A stretch of 64,000 nucleotides of DNA from Zea mays. Taxonomy: Eukaryota > Streptophyta > Magnoliopsida > Poales > Poaceae. The DNA lies in contig NC_050102.1 of assembly GCF_902167145.1 (NCBI RefSeq), forward strand, positions 9,486,850 to 9,550,849. The letters are read 5' to 3'. This document shows, in pieces, positions 54,943-64,000 of this stretch. The translations under genes were made by a program, and so were the position numbers. Below the pieces are notes generated by a model. That model made no database searches. It was not told where the DNA came from and saw only the letters and a program-made list of their open reading frames with translations. Positions within the stretch are counted from its first letter, which is position 1. Each line of letters opens with the position of its first letter.

Positions 54943-56339
54943 TCACTTCGTTTTGACACTGACACCGTCCGTTCCAGCAATGATCACTGAACTCGCCATG
55001 TTCAAGAACAACCCATGGTCAACAACTCCTTCCAGAGCTGCAATTTCCTGTCCTGCTGCCAACGCATCCTTGATTGGCGTCTTGAAGTATAAATCGACGA
55101 TGTAGTTTGAGTTGTCAGTAACATAGGGCTTGTCGCCTTCAAACCTTAGCTTTGCCTCGACTCCTTCCTCCTTAAACAGTTCCTGCAATCTTACAAGGTT
55201 GTACTTCCAGCAGAACTGCACAACTTCCACTGGCATGGCTAGACCACTACCTCCTAACCCATCAACTAGTTTTGTCTCGTCAACAATAACAATAAACTTG
55301 TCCGATGCTGCCTCAACCATCTTCTCACGAAGAAGAGCACCACCCCGCCCTTTCACAAGGTTGAGGTCAGGGTCAACCTGTTTTAATTAAGGAAGGAATG
55401 TTATTAGCCAACCAAAAACACAGTAGTTTGAATAAAAGGACCACCACCACCACCACACAGACCCAAAAAAAAGATGGCAAGCATTTGGAAATAGTAGCAT
55501 AAACTTGGCACAATATTGACATATTTGAATTGTTGATATTTCATATGATACTTTGGGAACCTATAACCACAAAAATACAAAATGACAGAACATTCCGACG
55601 AAACACAACCTTTCAAATGACAAAAAGGCTAAAGGCCAAAGTCAGGCTTCTCACTATGAACAGACAAAACAGTACACGGACTCATCTTCTTTCATGGAGC
55701 CAGCAACAGGATAAGGTATGTGCAAAGCCAAACCTTCCCTGTCCAAATGTTTACACGACAGCAACTCTAGTTCGCAAGGTACCTCTAACAACTAGTACAA
55801 ATACTACCAAGAAGCAATCAAAGGAGATGACTTGTTCTCTGCAAGCTTTTCCCCGGGATCGACGATGAATCGATTGATTTATATACCCCGTATCCAACCC
55901 AAAAGGGAAAGGACAAAAAAAAAAAGACTACAATGAGACAAGAGCGGACCTCGTCGGCACCGTCGATGGCGAGGTCGATGAGCGGGTTGTCGTCGAGCGT
56001 GGAGAGCGGGATGCCGAGCGACTGCGCCTGCTCGAAGGTGCGCTTGGATGTGGGCACGCCGACGATCTTCTCGAGCTTGCCCGCGGCCAGGAGCGCGCCG
56101 ATCTCGGCGACGGCGAAGGCGGCCGTGGAGCCCGTCCCGAGCCCGAGCACCATCCCGCTCTTCACCTGCTCGACGGCGCGCACCGCCGCCAGCCGCTTGA
56201 GGTCGTCCTGCGTCAGCGCCGCCGCCGCCGCCGCCGGCGCGGACTGCGCGCGGACGGCCCCGAGGCGGGCGCGGCGGGCGGAGGCCACATGGCGCGCGGC
56301 GGTTGGGTGGAGGCGGACTGAGATCGCGGTGGCGGCCAT
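54943..56339 (-). CDS. Ribose-5-phosphate isomerase A, plastid type, two exons
   Basis: Interconverts ribose-5-phosphate and ribulose-5-phosphate in the Calvin cycle and pentose phosphate pathway. Exon 1 is 56339-55950 (130 aa), exon 2 is 55377-54943 (144 aa plus stop), phase 0, total 274 aa. The first 40 or so residues (Ala/Arg/Ser-rich, MAATAISVRLHPTAARHVAS) look like a chloroplast transit peptide. Family motifs: GLGTGSTAAFAV (phosphate loop), DGADE at the exon junction followed by VDPDLNLVKGRGGALLREK, which provide the catalytic Asp and Glu and the substrate-binding Lys, then SDKFIVIVDETKLV, GLFLNMASSVIIAG near the end. Complete and apparently functional. Confidence 0.95.
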
Positions 56340-56863
56340 GGGAGCACGTGTGGGTGGCGGGAGGGGAGGTGCTGCAGTTCGGAGAGGTGAGGTCAGGAGT
56401 GTGGGGAGATGAGGGGGAGGCGATGGGAAGTTGGTGGTGGAGGCTAGCGGCGATGGTGATCGTCAGAGGTTGGGTTGGTGGTGACTTGGAAGGCCAGGCT
56501 TTTTCTTCCTATAAAGTAAGTATATTATTATTTTTTTCAAAAATACAATTTTGCAGCACCACGAAATCAAATGAACTTGTGGCTGTTTGATTTGTGCAAT
56601 AAGTTATCCTTAGTATCCAAACAAACTTGCCCAAATGTCTTGTATCAGGAGAGTAGATGAGTGATACGGTAAAAAAAAGAGAATACGTAACAGTGTCAAA
56701 CTTGAGCGTACTCTCCAGCTTCAATCTGTCAACAGAAAATTTTCTGAACACATACATGCACATGGTACACAACTGCATTGTGTGCCCATATGATCAGTCA
56801 CGCTACGCTGCTCAGACACAGAACCACGAGAAGCACATCACGGATGCTCAACTGACTGATCCG
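56340..56863 (-). other. Promoter of the isomerase gene and 3' UTR of PHF5A
   Basis: About 520 bases between two genes transcribed in the same direction. GC-rich next to the isomerase ATG, then AT-rich. Contains nothing else recognised. Confidence 0.5.
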
Positions 56864-57196
56864 TCACCTCTTCTTGAACCCGTACTTCTTGCGCTCGTAG
56901 AAGAGGTCGGTCTTGGCGCTACCGAGGTTGACGATCTTGGGGCACCCGTCCCGGTCCTTCTCCTGCTGCGTGCACTCCTTGCAGTAGTAGGCGTCCGAGA
57001 TGCCCACGCCGCCGCAGATGACGCACCGCCCCTGGAACGACCCGTAGTTGCACTCGTCGCAGACGCGGACCAGCGTGCACGGCCGCACGTACGAGTCGCA
57101 GACGACGCACTTGCCGTCGCACTTCTCGCACAGCCGCCCGATGGCGATGCCGGGCTGCTTCCGGCACATGATCAGGTCCGGGTGGTGTTTCGCCAT
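56864..57196 (-). CDS. PHF5A: PHF5A-like splicing factor (SF3b14b, PHD-finger-like 5A)
   Basis: 110-aa intronless coding sequence, the normal length for the family. PHF5A is a small zinc-binding subunit of the SF3b complex of U2 snRNP that helps hold the intron branch-point adenosine. The start [20 protein letters not shown] and the regularly spaced CXXC pairs (CEKC, CVVC, CDEC, CVIC, CKEC) that bind three zinc ions are all present, and the C-terminus KYGFKKR is the usual one. One of the most conserved eukaryotic proteins; no defect seen. Confidence 0.97.
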   Translation of the reverse strand: MAKHHPDLIMCRKQPGIAIGRLCEKCDGKCVVCDSYVRPCTLVRVCDECNYGSFQGRCVICGGVGISDAYYCKECTQQEKDRDGCPKIVNLGSAKTDLFYERKKYGFKKR

Positions 57197-59110
57197 GCCT
57201 CAAATGTTAACCCTGGCAAGCCGTAGCACGATGGTTAGTTTTTGCACTGTCATGGAGCAACGTTACTACAGCTTGTCAGGAACGAGAAAAAAAAAACAGG
57301 ACAGAGAAATGGTTGAAGGTTGGATACCAAATTCAAAGAGATTTGCTAGTTCGTTATTTATTTAACTTGATAGCAGGTAGTAAGGGAAACCTCTGTTTCG
57401 GCGGGAACTAAGCACTTTCCATATGCATCACTGAATTCGTTTTTCTTTCATTCTACCGTTAGGTGCTCTTTTCTTTTTTGTCAGCAACTTGACTGAACAA
57501 AAAGAATACAAATGTCCTACATGAGTGACAGGAGGACCCCTCTATCATTGCTACTCACAGCCAAACCCATCTTATATGATTTGGAGATGGTCATCATATA
57601 TTCCTAATTTCCTATGTACCATAGTTAAAGCAATTGAGTCTATAGCCACAAACAAACAAAAAACATGCAAAAGGGTGTCCCATGGAGCTACGTTCAAATA
57701 CTTCTTGACGTTTCTAAAATGAACATGTTGGAATAAATTTGGTGATTCGGACATTGGACTGGCAACAGCCATTTGTGCCGATCTCGATTGTACTCACTGG
57801 CATTGTGGACACCTAATGGCAAGGGAGACAGGAAGAATAATAATCTGTTCTAGACGAGGTGCCAATGTTAGCGTCATATAGTCCCTTCAGCGAAGATAGA
57901 AATAAACAGCCCAAGTGTTGTTGTTCACTTCTATTGGATATGTTGGAACCCAGAAAAATAGTCGGCTGTCGGCGGTGTCTGCAAACAGACGGTTGAATCA
58001 ACTGTTTGCTTTTCCTACGGACACAGGTACTTGTTTGAAGCTGCTACTGCTGGACGCGCAGTCGAATCAACAAGCTGCCTGCTACCCATACAGGACGACA
58101 AGTGGAGATCAACACAAGAGACAGGACACGGCAGTGGCGGTCTCCGGATAGGGGGAGGGTCAGTGCGGGGCCGGCGCGCCATCTGCTAGCAGACCCACGC
58201 ATCGACGACGATATTTCAGTTAGGTGGCTCGAGGGCGACACCGGAGGGATCTAGCATAGCACGCGAATGGTTTATCAACTGCGTTCAGTAATGCATGAGC
58301 TGAGCCAAGGGGCTGGAGTCCTGGAGATGGATCCGTGGGAGCGACTGAGCTATAGCCACGTACCGGCGTAAGAAGAGGTGGAGCAGGACGGACGAGGCGC
58401 CGAGGTCGATGGAGGCGCGAGAGGCGATGGAGGCGGAGGATCCAGTAGAGCAGGAGTCAGGGGAGAAAGGGAGGGGAGGGGAGGGGAGGGAATAAGGTCT
58501 GGTTGGGCCTTGGGCATGGGGAGCCAGGTTTTGCGGGCTGCTTGGAGGGAGGAGCCACTAGAAGCCTGGGCCTACATCGTCAATATCTGCTTCCCATATT
58601 CTTTGGAATCGATATTTGCATATCATGTAATCTGGTAATCTATACTTCTATATTACTCTATTAAAAATCTAATATAAGCATCTAGTGCCACAACTTCACC
58701 CTCCACACTCTAGACACATCCACCACACCGTGCAAAAAATAGTGCAAAGTAAGCACTCAAACCTACACTCACCTGCTTCAGAGATTTTGGGTTAACCAAC
58801 AGACCACACGTACTTAGTGTTTTGAAATAAACAATAGTTATATTTGAGTATATAACAACCATAGTAAAGCACAAGCAACTGACTAGTTTAACCCATAAAC
58901 TCGAAACTCCGTGAGTACCTGACCTATCACCCATGTGGGCACGTGTGATGATTTTGACCCGTGGTGTAACTCACACTTGACCCCAAGTTTCGGGGGTGTG
59001 GGTGTGTGTTTCTATTTCAACCCATGGTTGATCCCACACTCGATCCAAAATTTATGTTGGCGTCGATCTAGGCAGCTGAAAGTTCCCTATGCCCGGAAAC
59101 AGGATCTAGA
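57197..59110. other. Intergenic region with PHF5A promoter
   Basis: Upstream of PHF5A to about 57900 is AT-rich. 58150-58500 is GC- and purine-rich (GGGGAGGGGAGGG) without a recognised gene. The rest has no clear features. Confidence 0.5.
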
Positions 59111-61037
59111 TGTCGTCTAGAGGGGGGATGAATAGGCGAATAATAATTATCACTTTATAACTGAAAATTCTTACTCTACTCGAAGGCCGGATTGCAGTGG
59201 AATGAAAGACCCTTCGAGTAGGTTGCAGCAGAATTGAAGTTCTTGTCTTAAAATACCCTGCACTTCGAAGACAGCTTATACCACATATAAATATTGAAGT
59301 GCAAGTATAAACAACAAATAAGATAGAGAAACAACACACAGCACAGAGCAGAGCACACGGACACAGGGATTTATCCCGAGGTTCGGCCAAGCCTGAAATG
59401 CTTGCCCAGTCCTCGTTGGAGTTAGCCACACCTGGGCTTGGAGTCTATTTCAACTCCTTCTTCCGTTTGCTCAGATCTGTCAGTATGACAGATAGAGCCT
59501 TCCACTATGTTGATATTGGTTACAACAACGTCGTGGCTGCTTACAGTCTTCTTCGACATCACTCCGGCAGAGTAACAATGCGCTCAAGACTTTGCTCTAG
59601 CTCTCAGCAGCACTTCTCCACTCTCTAAAGGCTTATAGCTTTGCCTCTACACAAACTAGAGAGATATACACGAGAGGGAGAGAGAGAATTGATCCAAATG
59701 ATGTGTACAATTGTTGACTGCACTTGTGTACTTGTTTGAGGCGCCTAGGGGTCCCTTTTATAGCCCCAAAGGGCCTAGGAGCCGTTAGAGCTTCATTTGG
59801 AAGCTCCCAGTCTTCCCTGGTTGCGGGTGCACCGGACTGTCCGGTGGTGCACCGGACTGTCCGGTGGTGCACCGGACAGTGAACAGTAACGGATCTGATT
59901 GACAGTTTCCTTCTCTGGAACAGCTAGCCGTTGGTGCACCGGACAGGTTACTATTCACTGTCCTGTGCACCGGACAGGTCACTATTCACTGCCCTGTGCA
60001 CCGGGACACAGATACTATTCACTGTCCTGTGCACCGGACACAACTATCATTCACTGTCCTGTGCACCGGACGCAGCTACTATTCACTGGCCTGTGCACCG
60101 GACATGTTACTATTCATTGTCCTGTGCACCGGACAGAGTTACTATTCACTGTCCTGTGCACCGGACAGCTACTATTCACTGTCCTGTGCACCAGCCAACA
60201 GCACACTAAGTGATTTTTCCTCCGTTCTTTCTCCGTTTGACTTCAACTTTTGGGAGGATTTTCCTGAGACTTAAACAAACACATTTAGAGTATAATCCAA
60301 TTGATTTAGTCTTAGAAACTTACATCTTTCTTGTTCTTCTCCTAGCTTTTCTGTTTCTCCTCCAGCAGAGCTTAGAATGGTACTTTCTCTACAGAAAGAG
60401 TTAGAGAGCAAACCAAAGCACCAAATTTGTAGTAAGAGGTGTATGCAACATGGTTAAACACTCAAACCTTACATACTTAACCTTTTTCATCGTTTTACCC
60501 AATTTGGCATGTTTGAGGTCGATGTTGGACTCTAAACCATTAAGTCAACTTGACTTGATCTAGATTGACATATCTGAGCTCTAACTCCCTTGTTCATTTC
60601 TCGAGCTTGATCTTGAGCCTTATGACTTACATCACATAACTGTAGATGTTACCTCATTGGTTGTAAGTCATGTCCTTATGTAGTGATCCTTGATGCACCA
60701 TAACTCTTAGCTCGATCAACCTTGACTTTGCAAGTCTTCTTCTTCACCCCTTGCTTTGGGTTCCTGGTCTCCTTGACCTTCTCCCGTGCACTCGGTACCT
60801 CGAAGCTCTTCTTGCCTCCATCCTTGGCTTGATCAGTTGTCTCTGAGTTACGCACAGCGAGTCTCACTTAAGCAGTGTTCATTATCTATAGATAAATTAG
60901 TCTTTGGACCATCACACTTGTTCACTTGTGTTGAACCCTGTTAGCTTTGCATTAAGCACCTGTTCGACACTTAGCACACTTGTTAGTCCTTTAATTGGGT
61001 TGTCATCCAAACACCAAAACCCACAAGAGAGCTTTCA
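59111..61037 (-). repeat. 3' LTR of Sirevirus-like element (about 1.93 kb)
   Basis: Minus strand begins TGAAAGCTCTCTTGTGGG right after the polypurine tract and ends GAATAGG-like sequence near TCATCCCCCCTCTAGACGACA, matching in form the end of the Copia LTR at 8955-8984. Minus-strand TATA box at 59762-59756 (TATAAAA). Palindromic ACCGGACtgtCCGGT units and a tandem array lie upstream of it. The outer border is inferred from TG...CA only, since the other LTR is outside the window. Confidence 0.7.
59935..60195 (-). repeat. Tandem array of about 30-bp units in the LTR
   Basis: About eight units with plus-strand consensus close to TACTATTCACTGTCCTGTGCACCGGACA plus 2-4 bases. It lies about 180-430 bases upstream of the minus-strand TATA box, in U3, where enhancer-like repeats are usual in LTRs. 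The units share the GCACCGGACA half-palindrome with Sirevirus LTRs. Confidence 0.9.
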
Positions 61038-63583
61038 ATCTCCCCCTCTTTGGTGATTGATGGCAACACAATTAAAGCTTACACAAGAATAAGATTTAAA
61101 GCACAAATTTTGAATTCTAAGTTTATAGAATGCTCCCCCTAAATATGTGCTTACATTAAAATCTTAACTTTGGCCTTAAATGCCAAAATGCACATACTTA
61201 GGCTAATTCGAAGCATTGCTACACCTTAGCACCTGTGGGATGCATTGTGTCAAGAATCAAACCGTGATGCGTATAACACACAAATGCACATAATAAGAGT
61301 TAAACACCAATTAAATGGATATACCATAGGAATATAAACCTACCACTATTCACCATTAAGATACCAATTTAAAGCACCAGAACCATATGAATATCTATTA
61401 CAGGACAAACACAATAGATACCAATTGATTCATATCAATGGAAGCACTAATTTTGCATTATCACCATATAATACAACAAGAAGCATATGATAAGTATTAT
61501 CAACAAACTAACACATTTTTCTTTAAGATCAAAGGAACTCAAGGAAACCCCTTTGAGTCCTTTAGCACACAAAAAATTAATCTTCACCCTTAAGATAAGC
61601 TTTCCTCTCAGGTCGAGGTAAGCTTTAATGCACAAATTCTCCCCCTTTGACATCAAACACCAAAACCATATTCAAGCAAGAACATAGGATGATGTTAAGG
61701 GACAACAGGGTATTAAGCAGGGAAAATGCAACACACTAATATTACTCCCCCTTACACATTAAACATATGCAACACAAGCATTGGAGAAAAATTAAGGTAC
61801 AAATACGCAAAAAGGTCAATACCTCCTTTTGTACCTTTACCATTGTTATGGTGTTCTTTCCATCTAAGTAGGCGGAGTTGCTTTTGTCATCAATTTAAGA
61901 TTTCCATCTTGAAAGCTTTATCTCTAGGGAGCTCCTTCACACTTGTGCCTGATCCTTTATCCTGACCTTTTCTTGTTGCTAAGACACCAAACTTAGAACA
62001 AGTTATAGTATTGTGGCACAAGATGAAGCTTCTATTCTAGTGATTACCAAAAGATACCAATTGAAGCACACTACCAAGGCTACTAATTGAAAGGATAATC
62101 ATTGTCATAGCTCCATGATATTTAAAGATAAGCATCTAGGATCACCAACTATTATAGAGCACGAGGAATCTTTAAATATGCAATTACTCACAACTTTAGA
62201 TACCAATTACTCGAGTTGTGGAGGTACCCAAGTCCTGATTGCTCCATTTCTTGCTCATCTTCCCTTTTCCACCTTGAGACTATATAGGATGACTCAAGAA
62301 ATAGTTAGTATCAAAAGACACAAGTTATGTTTGCTCCCCCTAAAGTTGTGCGTCAAGTATTTGAATGACTCGCACCTTGCACATTCTAGTGTCCTCAGAA
62401 CTAGAGGGGATCACAACATACCTTGGTCTAGGCATAATATATCAATTGCATCATAAAAAGATACCAATTGAATAGATGACATAATACAACTTATGACTAG
62501 TGGAAACAATGCATGCCTCAAGATATATAACATTTTAAAAGCAATGTAGGCACACTTCACACATGATGATCATTGCAACACATATACCAATTGAAAAACG
62601 ACAAGATCATGCATATAAAGCACAATGTCTAAGCACACCATGATTAAGAAGTATTTTCTTAGGTACACCAAAGGAAACAACATTTTAAAGCATAAGGCAC
62701 CTCAGCCAAGATACTACCAATTGAAAGGCAATAACATAGCTATGATCACAATCAACGAAACTTCAAGATATTCAATGAAATTGCATAGTTCCATCCTTCA
62801 TACCTTTGCCTTTTACCTGAATGTCATGAGATTTATTCTTTTTAGGTAGTGTGGAGTGAGAGCACCTGTTGTCACCAATTGAGTGCTCCTTATGCTCATG
62901 CACCTCATAGCTCGAGAGGGTGCATTAGAGACACAACATGGATTTATTATTTTGGTATACACAGAGTACCAAGACAAAGTAATCATGTGAAATGGACTAA
63001 ACAAAACTATCATGCTTGCACATAGGTTAATACATAATCATTAAAAACCACACAACATGATTTACAAAAAGATACAGGTTTAGCCACATACACCAAGAGA
63101 GTTAATCATGGTAAATATATCAAATGAAAAGCTACCCATTGAATGATTCAAGAGATATAACCTATAAACCACACAGTCATGATTGAGCAAGCATGATTAT
63201 GATCTTGGAAGTCATGAATCATTAATTGAAATATATTCAACACAAGCAATCTCAAAAGCATAACTACTCCAAGGGTAGGTATAGCACAACAATCCAACTT
63301 AAGAGCAATATTGATTGGAAATAATGCACTTTAGATACACGGGTACCGTCCTTTAGAGAGCGAGTTGCAGATTCTCATCAAAGTCCTTTGCTTGATTCAC
63401 CAATAATGATTAAGGACCTCTACAACTTATTTAACTCGAGATGAACATGAGATTAGTATTGCACAATAATTCAACCTTGGGCCAATAAATAGACAATAAA
63501 ATTGACAGCTTAAGCATAGAGTTTGAATTAACCATCTTAAGCTCTCCCAAGATCTTCAGTCCATCTCGAGGCACCTACATGGT
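61038..63583 (-). other. Non-coding interior of the Sirevirus-like element
   Basis: AT-rich, no frame over about 115 codons. Several CTCCCCC tracts on the plus strand (61044, 61130, 61640, 61746, 62334) correspond to minus-strand polypurine tracts of the Sirevirus kind. At least eight dispersed copies of ACCAATTGA or close variants, i.e. TCAATTGGT(ATC) on the element's strand, occur from 61411 to 62865. Confidence 0.7.
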
Positions 63584-63964
63584 CTAGTTGGCACAGTTTT
63601 GTACCCATCTCGGGATGGGTCCATAACGTTCATCTAAAAGAGCCTTTGGTACCCAAATAGCAGTTGTGCTAGTTCTAGGTGATCGCATTACTGATCTAGC
63701 ACAAGTGTATGATTTGGGTCTCCTAAGCGAATAAGACTGAGATAAATTTACTTGCTTAGGAACCTTACCCTTCTTACATACCTTAGGTAGATGACCATGC
63801 TCACCACACATGTAGCAGAAGCGTCGCTCAACCTGACATGACACTTGTTGTTTGTCTTTTTTCTTAGTGAGGGTCATCTTGGAGGGTGCACGTCTTTGAT
63901 TCTTCATGAGCGGACATGAAGTGATCATATGGTCCTTATCGTTGCATCCAAAACATCTCCTCAT
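63584..63964 (-). CDS. Gag C-terminal part of Sirevirus-like element (zinc knuckles)
   Basis: Open frame of 126 aa that may begin upstream of the window end. Two CCHC knuckles, CFGCNDKDHMITSC and CYMCGEHGHLPKVC, then a basic stretch and an IWVPK motif near the stop that also ends the Copia gag at 3499. The 5' part of gag is beyond the window, so the true start is not known. Confidence 0.75.
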   Translation of the reverse strand: MRRCFGCNDKDHMITSCPLMKNQRRAPSKMTLTKKKDKQQVSCQVERRFCYMCGEHGHLPKVCKKGKVPKQVNLSQSYSLRRPKSYTCARSVMRSPRTSTTAIWVPKALLDERYGPIPRWVQNCAN

Positions 63965-64000
63965 TCCTTCATCCTTGTCTTTGTGTGGACAAGATGCAAT

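Larger units (their letters stand above)
59111..64000 (-). mobile_element. Sirevirus-like Copia element on the minus strand, apparently lacking pol, 5' part beyond window
   Basis: Read on the minus strand from the window end: gag zinc-finger end (63964-63584), 2.5 kb of non-coding sequence with several T-/C-rich (purine on the minus strand) tracts, a polypurine tract AAAGAGGGGGAGAT, then an LTR (61037-59111). Between the gag stop and the LTR there is room for only part of a pol gene and no RT or integrase motif is seen, so it looks like a non-autonomous relative of the Copia element at 1-8984. Confidence 0.75.

Noticed and set aside
55818..55949. Isomerase exon 1 frame continuing past 55950
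   Set aside because: The donor GT at 55949-55948 follows the DGADE codons and joins in phase to exon 2 with VDPDLNLVKG; the readthrough end has no family similarity.
59899..60274. Tandem array at 59935-60195 as a CRISPR or a Cys-rich protein gene
   Set aside because: Units are continuous without unique spacers, and the setting is a plant LTR. The CAPD/HRT frames are repeat translations.

Overview
The window is plant nuclear DNA, most likely from maize (Zea mays) or a close relative. The evidence is the mix of Sirevirus-type Copia elements with CACCGGACtgtCCGGTG palindromes, Tat-lineage Gypsy elements, a Reina-like chromovirus, a Helitron with the grass-type 3' end, several MITEs, and intron-rich host genes in GC-rich surroundings. 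No database search was possible. Family names rest on recognised motifs and on boundaries read from the sequence.

Host genes, left to right: a CPP/TSO1-type CXC-domain transcription factor (13206-18139, +, 11 exons, 800 aa); an LRX-type leucine-rich-repeat cell-wall protein gene on the minus strand, split by a retrotransposon (27371-20780); a nuclear tRNA-Phe(GAA) (30572-30644, -); a NIMA-related kinase (48762-53428, +, 14 coding exons, 565 aa); a plastid-type ribose-5-phosphate isomerase (56339-54943, -, two exons, 274 aa); and a PHF5A/SF3b14b splicing-factor gene (57196-56864, -, intronless, 110 aa). For the two multi-exon plus-strand genes and the isomerase, the exons chosen from splice sites and conserved motifs sum to an exact multiple of three.

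Repeats fill most of the rest. 1-8984 is a nearly complete Sirevirus (Opie-like) Copia element, cut by the window start, inserted in the gag of an older Tat-lineage Gypsy element whose remnant and LTR run to 11342. 21187-26642 is a structurally intact Reina-like chromovirus whose two 299-bp LTRs read as identical; it sits inside the LRX gene with a GACGA target duplication. 31206-46585 is a Helitron inserted in a MITE. It carries degenerate fragments of a maltose transporter (MEX1-type) and of jacalin-type lectin domains. It has itself been hit by a 10-kb Tat-lineage Gypsy element (32918-42875, duplication CAAAC), which holds a solo LTR in its gag (41206-41876, duplication TCTGG), and by a hairpin-ended element lying between two (TA)n tracts (43450-45395). 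A 5'-truncated RTE-type LINE lies in a NEK intron. From 59111 to the window end is the 3' part of a Sirevirus-like element on the minus strand that appears to have gag but no pol.

The host genes are unrelated housekeeping or regulatory genes and do not form a pathway. The main story is nested insertion: the Helitron region shows at least four layers, and the chromovirus insertion in the LRX gene looks very recent.
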